Shown here in pieces: positions 61,205 through 64,000 of a DNA stretch of 64,000 nt (its first letter is position 1; every line of letters begins with the position of its first letter). This stretch comes from Streptomyces sp. NBC_00663 (GTDB lineage Bacteria > Actinomycetota > Actinomycetes > Streptomycetales > Streptomycetaceae), in contig NZ_CP109027.1 in NCBI RefSeq assembly GCF_036226885.1, positions 5,704,001-5,768,000 of the forward strand, written 5' to 3'. Both the position numbers and the translations under genes were made by a program. The notes under the pieces are model-generated. The model saw only the letters and a list, made by a program, of their open reading frames with translations, was not told the DNA's origin and made no database searches.

Positions 61205-62617
61205 ATGACTATGTCCAACATCGTTGGCATGCGCGGATTTCTTGCTTCCTCGATCGGTGTCACGTGTGCGGCCGCTCTCGCCCTGCCGCTGACCTCACCC
61301 GCCGCCGCGACCGTCGCGCGCCCGGCGCCGACCGCGCAAGTGTCGGCCCGGAGCGTCGATCCCGGCGCCGCGGCGGCGGTCCCCGGCAGCACCCAGTCGC
61401 TGCCGCTCACCCCGCTCGGCGCCGACCGCTCCCTGGGGTCGGCCACCGTCCAGGGCCTGCCCCGCCGCGATGTGCACCGCTTCTCGATGGTCGGCGTCGT
61501 CTGGGACGACCCGGACACCGCACTGCACGGCCGCGTCGAGGTACGCGCACGTGCCCTCGACTCGGGTACGTGGTCCGCCTGGCAGGACATCGAGACCCAC
61601 TACGGCGACGACGGCGCCGACCCCGACACGGCCGAGCGCACCTCGGGCCGGGTGCGCGGGGCGACGGCACCGCTGTGGGTCGGTGACTCGGACGGCGTGG
61701 AGGTACGGGTGCGGGCCGCGGCCGAGACCCGCGAGCTCGGCGCCGAGGCGACCGCGCTGCCGTCGGGGCTGCGCCTGGACCTCGTCGACCCCGGCGAGGC
61801 CGCCCTCCCGCAGGGCAGCCCGGCCGGCGCCCCCCGGGCTCGTGGCGGTCTCGGCGCCGAGGCCCCGGAAGCCGTCGCCGCCTCCGCCGCCAACGCCGCG
61901 CTCGCGCCGCTCGGCGCCGCCGAGATCCCCGCGCTCGACCGTGCGCGGACCGAGCGTGAAATGTCCGTTCTGCGCGCCGGTGAACTGACGGAACGGCAGC
62001 GGGCCGAGCCGAAGATCGGTCCGCGCCCGCGCATCGTGACGCGGCGCGGCTGGGGGGCGAACGAGAAGCTGCGCGAGAAGGAGTTCGTCTACACGAAGAA
62101 GGTGAAGGCGGCCTTCGTCCACCACACGGCCACCGGCAACGGCTACCGCTGCTCCCAGGCCCCCTCCGTCATCCGCGGTATCTACCGCTACCACGTCAGG
62201 AGCATGGGCTGGCGTGACATCGGCTACAACTTCCTCATCGACAAGTGCGGCACCATCTACGAGGGCCGCGCCGGGGGAGTGGCGAAGCCGGTCCTGGGCG
62301 CCCACACCCTCGGCTTCAACACCAACAGCATGGGGATCGCCGTCCTCGGCTCCTTCGGCTACACCCGCCCGACGTCCGCCGCGGTGAAGGCCGTGGCCCG
62401 CGTGACGGCCTGGAAACTGGGGCTCTACGGTGCCAATCCGCGCGGAAAGACATACCTGAAGTCGGGCGGTGGCAACCTCTACCGCAAAGGCAGGAACGTA
62501 CGACTGAACGTCATCTCCGGCCACCGCGACGGCTTCTCCACCGCCTGCCCCGGCTGGCAGCTCTACCGCAAGCTCGGCTCGGCCCGCTCGACCGCGGCGC
62601 GTTACCAGGGGAGGTGA
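61205..62617 (+). CDS. Exported PGRP/N-acetylmuramoyl-L-alanine amidase domain protein
   Basis: 470 aa. Signal peptide to about residue 35 (Pro-Ala-Ala-Ala). An N-terminal beta-rich region (about 65-190) is followed by a low-complexity linker. The C-terminal PGRP/amidase_2 domain (about 275-460) has Arg-Arg-Gly-Trp-Gly-Ala-Asn, zinc ligands in Val-His-His-Thr and Gly-His-Arg-Asp-Gly-Phe-Ser-Thr-Ala-Cys-Pro-Gly, and Tyr-Asn-Phe-Leu-Ile-Asp. The zinc set is intact, so it may cut the lactyl-Ala bond of peptidoglycan. ATG 61205 and ATG 61211 are both near the start. Confidence 0.9.
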   Translation: MTMSNIVGMRGFLASSIGVTCAAALALPLTSPAAATVARPAPTAQVSARSVDPGAAAAVPGSTQSLPLTPLGADRSLGSATVQGLPRRDVHRFSMVGVVWDDPDTALHGRVEVRARALDSGTWSAWQDIETHYGDDGADPDTAERTSGRVRGATAPLWVGDSDGVEVRVRAAAETRELGAEATALPSGLRLDLVDPGEAALPQGSPAGAPRARGGLGAEAPEAVAASAANAALAPLGAAEIPALDRARTEREMSVLRAGELTERQRAEPKIGPRPRIVTRRGWGANEKLREKEFVYTKKVKAAFVHHTATGNGYRCSQAPSVIRGIYRYHVRSMGWRDIGYNFLIDKCGTIYEGRAGGVAKPVLGAHTLGFNTNSMGIAVLGSFGYTRPTSAAVKAVARVTAWKLGLYGANPRGKTYLKSGGGNLYRKGRNVRLNVISGHRDGFSTACPGWQLYRKLGSARSTAARYQGR

Positions 62618-62703
62618 CAGAGGAGGGCGAGGGGGACGGAGAACCGCACTGCCGCCGATTCCGTCGATGCTGTCGAAAGCGCCGCACAACGGTCTGCATA
62701 CAC

Positions 62704-62733
62704 TGACCGGCCGAAAGACAGTTCGGCCGGTCA
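62704..62733 (+). terminator. Hairpin just upstream of the nucleotidyltransferase gene
   Basis: Perfect 12-bp stem (62704-62715 with 62722-62733) and AGACAG loop, 86 bases after the amidase stop and 23 bases before the next start codon. It can be the amidase terminator. Because so little space is left for a separate promoter, it could instead be in the leader of the next gene; a TACACT box overlaps its left edge (62699-62704). Confidence 0.7.
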
Positions 62734-62756
62734 CCGGCAGGAAGCAGAGACGACAG

Positions 62757-63839
62757 GTGACAGAAGCGATCCTCCTGGTCGGGGGCAAGGGCACGAGGCT
62801 GCGCCCGCTCACGGTGCACACGCCGAAGCCGATGGTCAGGGCGGCCGGAGTCCCGTTCCTCACACATCAGCTGGCGCGGGCGAGAGCGGCGGGCGTCGAC
62901 CACATCGTCCTGGCCACGTCCTATCTGGCCGAGGTCTTCGAACCGCACTTCGGCGACGGCTCGGCCCTCGGCCTCCACATCGAGTACGTCACCGAGGAGG
63001 AGCCGCTCGGCACGGGCGGAGCGATCCGCAACGTGGCCTCCCGCCTCCACTCCGGTTCCGACGACCCGGTCCTGATCTTCAACGGCGACATCCTGACGGG
63101 CCTGGACATCCGGGCCCTGGTGGCCACGCACGAGTCGACGAACGCGGACGTCTCGCTCCACCTGACGAAGGTCACGGACCCTCGCGCCTACGGCCTGGTC
63201 CCCACGGACGGAACAGGAAAGGTCCTGGCCTTCCTGGAGAAGCCGCAGACCCCCGAGGAGATCGTCACCGACCAGATCAACGCGGGCGCGTACGTCTTCC
63301 GCCGCTCCCTCATCGACACGATCCCGGCGGGAAGACCGGTCTCGGTGGAACGCGAGACCTTCCCCGACCTCCTCGCGGCCGGAGCCCACCTCCAGGGCAT
63401 GGTCGACTCGACGTACTGGCTGGACCTGGGCACCCCGGCGGCCTTCGTACGCGGATCGGCGGACCTGGTCCTGGGCCGCGCCCCCTCTCCGGCCGTCCCC
63501 GGTCGCTGCGGCGACCGTCTGATCCTCCCCACGGCCCGCGTGGCCCCCGACGCGAAACTCACCGGCGGCACGGTGGTCGGCGAGGGAGCCTTCGTGGCCG
63601 AGGGCGCCCGAGTCTTCGGCAGCACGATCCTCCCCGGCGCCGTGATCGAACCCGGCGCGGTCATCACGGACTCCCTGATCGGCACCCGCGCGAGGATCGG
63701 CGAACGCTCCGTCCTCACCGGCACGGTCATCGGAGACGGCGCGGTCGTGGGCGCCGACAACGAACTCCGCGACGGCGCCAGGGTGTGGTGCGACGCACAC
63801 ATCCCGGCGGGGGCGGTGCGCTTCTCGTCGGACCAGTGA
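62757..63839 (+). CDS. NDP-sugar pyrophosphorylase (mannose-1-phosphate guanylyltransferase type)
   Basis: 360 aa. Nucleotidyltransferase domain with Gly-Gly-Lys-Gly-Thr-Arg-Leu-Arg-Pro-Leu-Thr, Pro-Lys-Pro-Met-Val and Phe-Asn-Gly-Asp-Ile-Leu. The C-terminal left-handed beta-helix has hexapeptide repeats (Gly-Ala-Val-Ile-Glu-Pro-Gly-Ala-Val-Ile). Closest in layout to GDP-mannose and glucose-1-phosphate enzymes; sequence alone does not decide between them. The product would supply sugar donors to the glycosyltransferases of the envelope cluster. GTG 62757 gives the family N-terminus. Confidence 0.88.
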   Translation: MTEAILLVGGKGTRLRPLTVHTPKPMVRAAGVPFLTHQLARARAAGVDHIVLATSYLAEVFEPHFGDGSALGLHIEYVTEEEPLGTGGAIRNVASRLHSGSDDPVLIFNGDILTGLDIRALVATHESTNADVSLHLTKVTDPRAYGLVPTDGTGKVLAFLEKPQTPEEIVTDQINAGAYVFRRSLIDTIPAGRPVSVERETFPDLLAAGAHLQGMVDSTYWLDLGTPAAFVRGSADLVLGRAPSPAVPGRCGDRLILPTARVAPDAKLTGGTVVGEGAFVAEGARVFGSTILPGAVIEPGAVITDSLIGTRARIGERSVLTGTVIGDGAVVGADNELRDGARVWCDAHIPAGAVRFSSDQ

Positions 63840-63862
63840 CTCCACCCCGGGCCTCGTCCTTC

Positions 63863-63966
63863 AGCCCATCCGGCGCTGGAGGACGAGCTGTTGCCGAGGG
63901 CGTCGCCTTTCCAACACAGCCCCGCATCTCCGAGCCGGTCCGGCGTTGGAGGGCGAGCTGTTGCCG
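63863..63966. repeat. Two copies of a Streptomyces intergenic repeat (TCCGGCGyTGGAGGrCGAGC type)
   Basis: 34-base copies at 63863-63896 and 63933-63966, identical at 30 of 34 positions. CTCGTCCT at 63853-63860 pairs with AGGACGAG at 63880-63887, giving a terminator-like hairpin after the nucleotidyltransferase gene. Such elements are widespread in Streptomyces from memory. The rest of 63840-64000 shows no gene. Confidence 0.75.
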
Positions 63967-64000
63967 TCCCAATCCCCCGCCCGCCCGCTCGGGGCGTCGC

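Overview
The window looks like a piece of a Streptomyces chromosome. It has very high GC, with G or C at most third codon positions, many GTG starts, ATGA/GTGA overlaps within operons, long perfect GC-rich hairpins between genes, and families typical of the genus: SigB-type sigma factor with STAS and kinase partners, Roadblock/LC7 proteins, LCP proteins, DUF574 methyltransferase, and LPXTG/LAXTG surface proteins. From memory (unverified), the order of many genes resembles the S. coelicolor chromosome running from about SCO3080 down to SCO3039, with some local insertions. No tRNA, rRNA, CRISPR array, insertion sequence or complete mobile element was found.

Layout. 0-7 kb: Bax inhibitor-1-like membrane protein, small conserved proteins, a thiolase, an SGNH hydrolase and cystathionine beta-synthase. 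7-9 kb: a solitary large serine recombinase with no recognisable element around it. 9-13.5 kb: a membrane protein, a wrecked beta-carbonic anhydrase gene and a four-gene OpuC/ProU-type osmoprotectant ABC operon. 13.6-16.6 kb: an aromatic amino acid lyase-like protein lacking the usual Ala-Ser-Gly cofactor triad, coupled to an RpiR regulator. 16.6-18.7 kb: an operon of three Roadblock-type proteins and a DUF4388-like protein. 18.9-25.9 kb: a PLP-dependent decarboxylase-like gene divergent from the histidine utilisation operon hutU - M20 amidohydrolase - hutF - hutI, with a perfect dyad over the hut promoter. 25.9-28.2 kb: the sigI-arsI-prsI stress-sigma module.

28.3-32.9 kb: an AhpD-like protein, then four secreted or membrane proteins, two with sortase signals, forming a cell-surface operon. 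32.9-39.1 kb: POT peptide transporter, two-component system, GtrA protein, purK-purE. 39.1-44.4 kb: an active M19 dipeptidase, an Old Yellow Enzyme with a divergent MerR regulator, an M19 paralogue that has lost its metal ligands, two tandem VOC proteins and a CGNR regulator. 44.5-47.8 kb: UDP-glucose 6-dehydrogenase, acyl-CoA dehydrogenase, thioesterase. 47.9-60.1 kb: six LCP (LytR-CpsA-Psr) wall-polymer ligase genes, interrupted by a Cys-rich copper-binding protein, a DUF574 methyltransferase and a GT2 glycosyltransferase. 60.3-64 kb: TIGR03089 protein, a PGRP/amidase-like exported protein and an NDP-sugar pyrophosphorylase.

Themes. The right third is dominated by cell-envelope and polysaccharide functions: UDP-glucuronate supply, NDP-sugar supply, glycosyl transfer, attachment of polymer to peptidoglycan, and peptidoglycan recognition. 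The middle is amino acid and peptide catabolism (hut, POT, dipeptidase) and signalling. The most unusual items are the MIO-less lyase, the metal-less dipeptidase, the possible replacement of hutG by an M20 enzyme, the Roadblock/DUF4388 operon without a GTPase, and the sortase-linked surface operon. Start sites were chosen by reading frame, ribosome binding site and family length; alternatives are given where the choice is weak.
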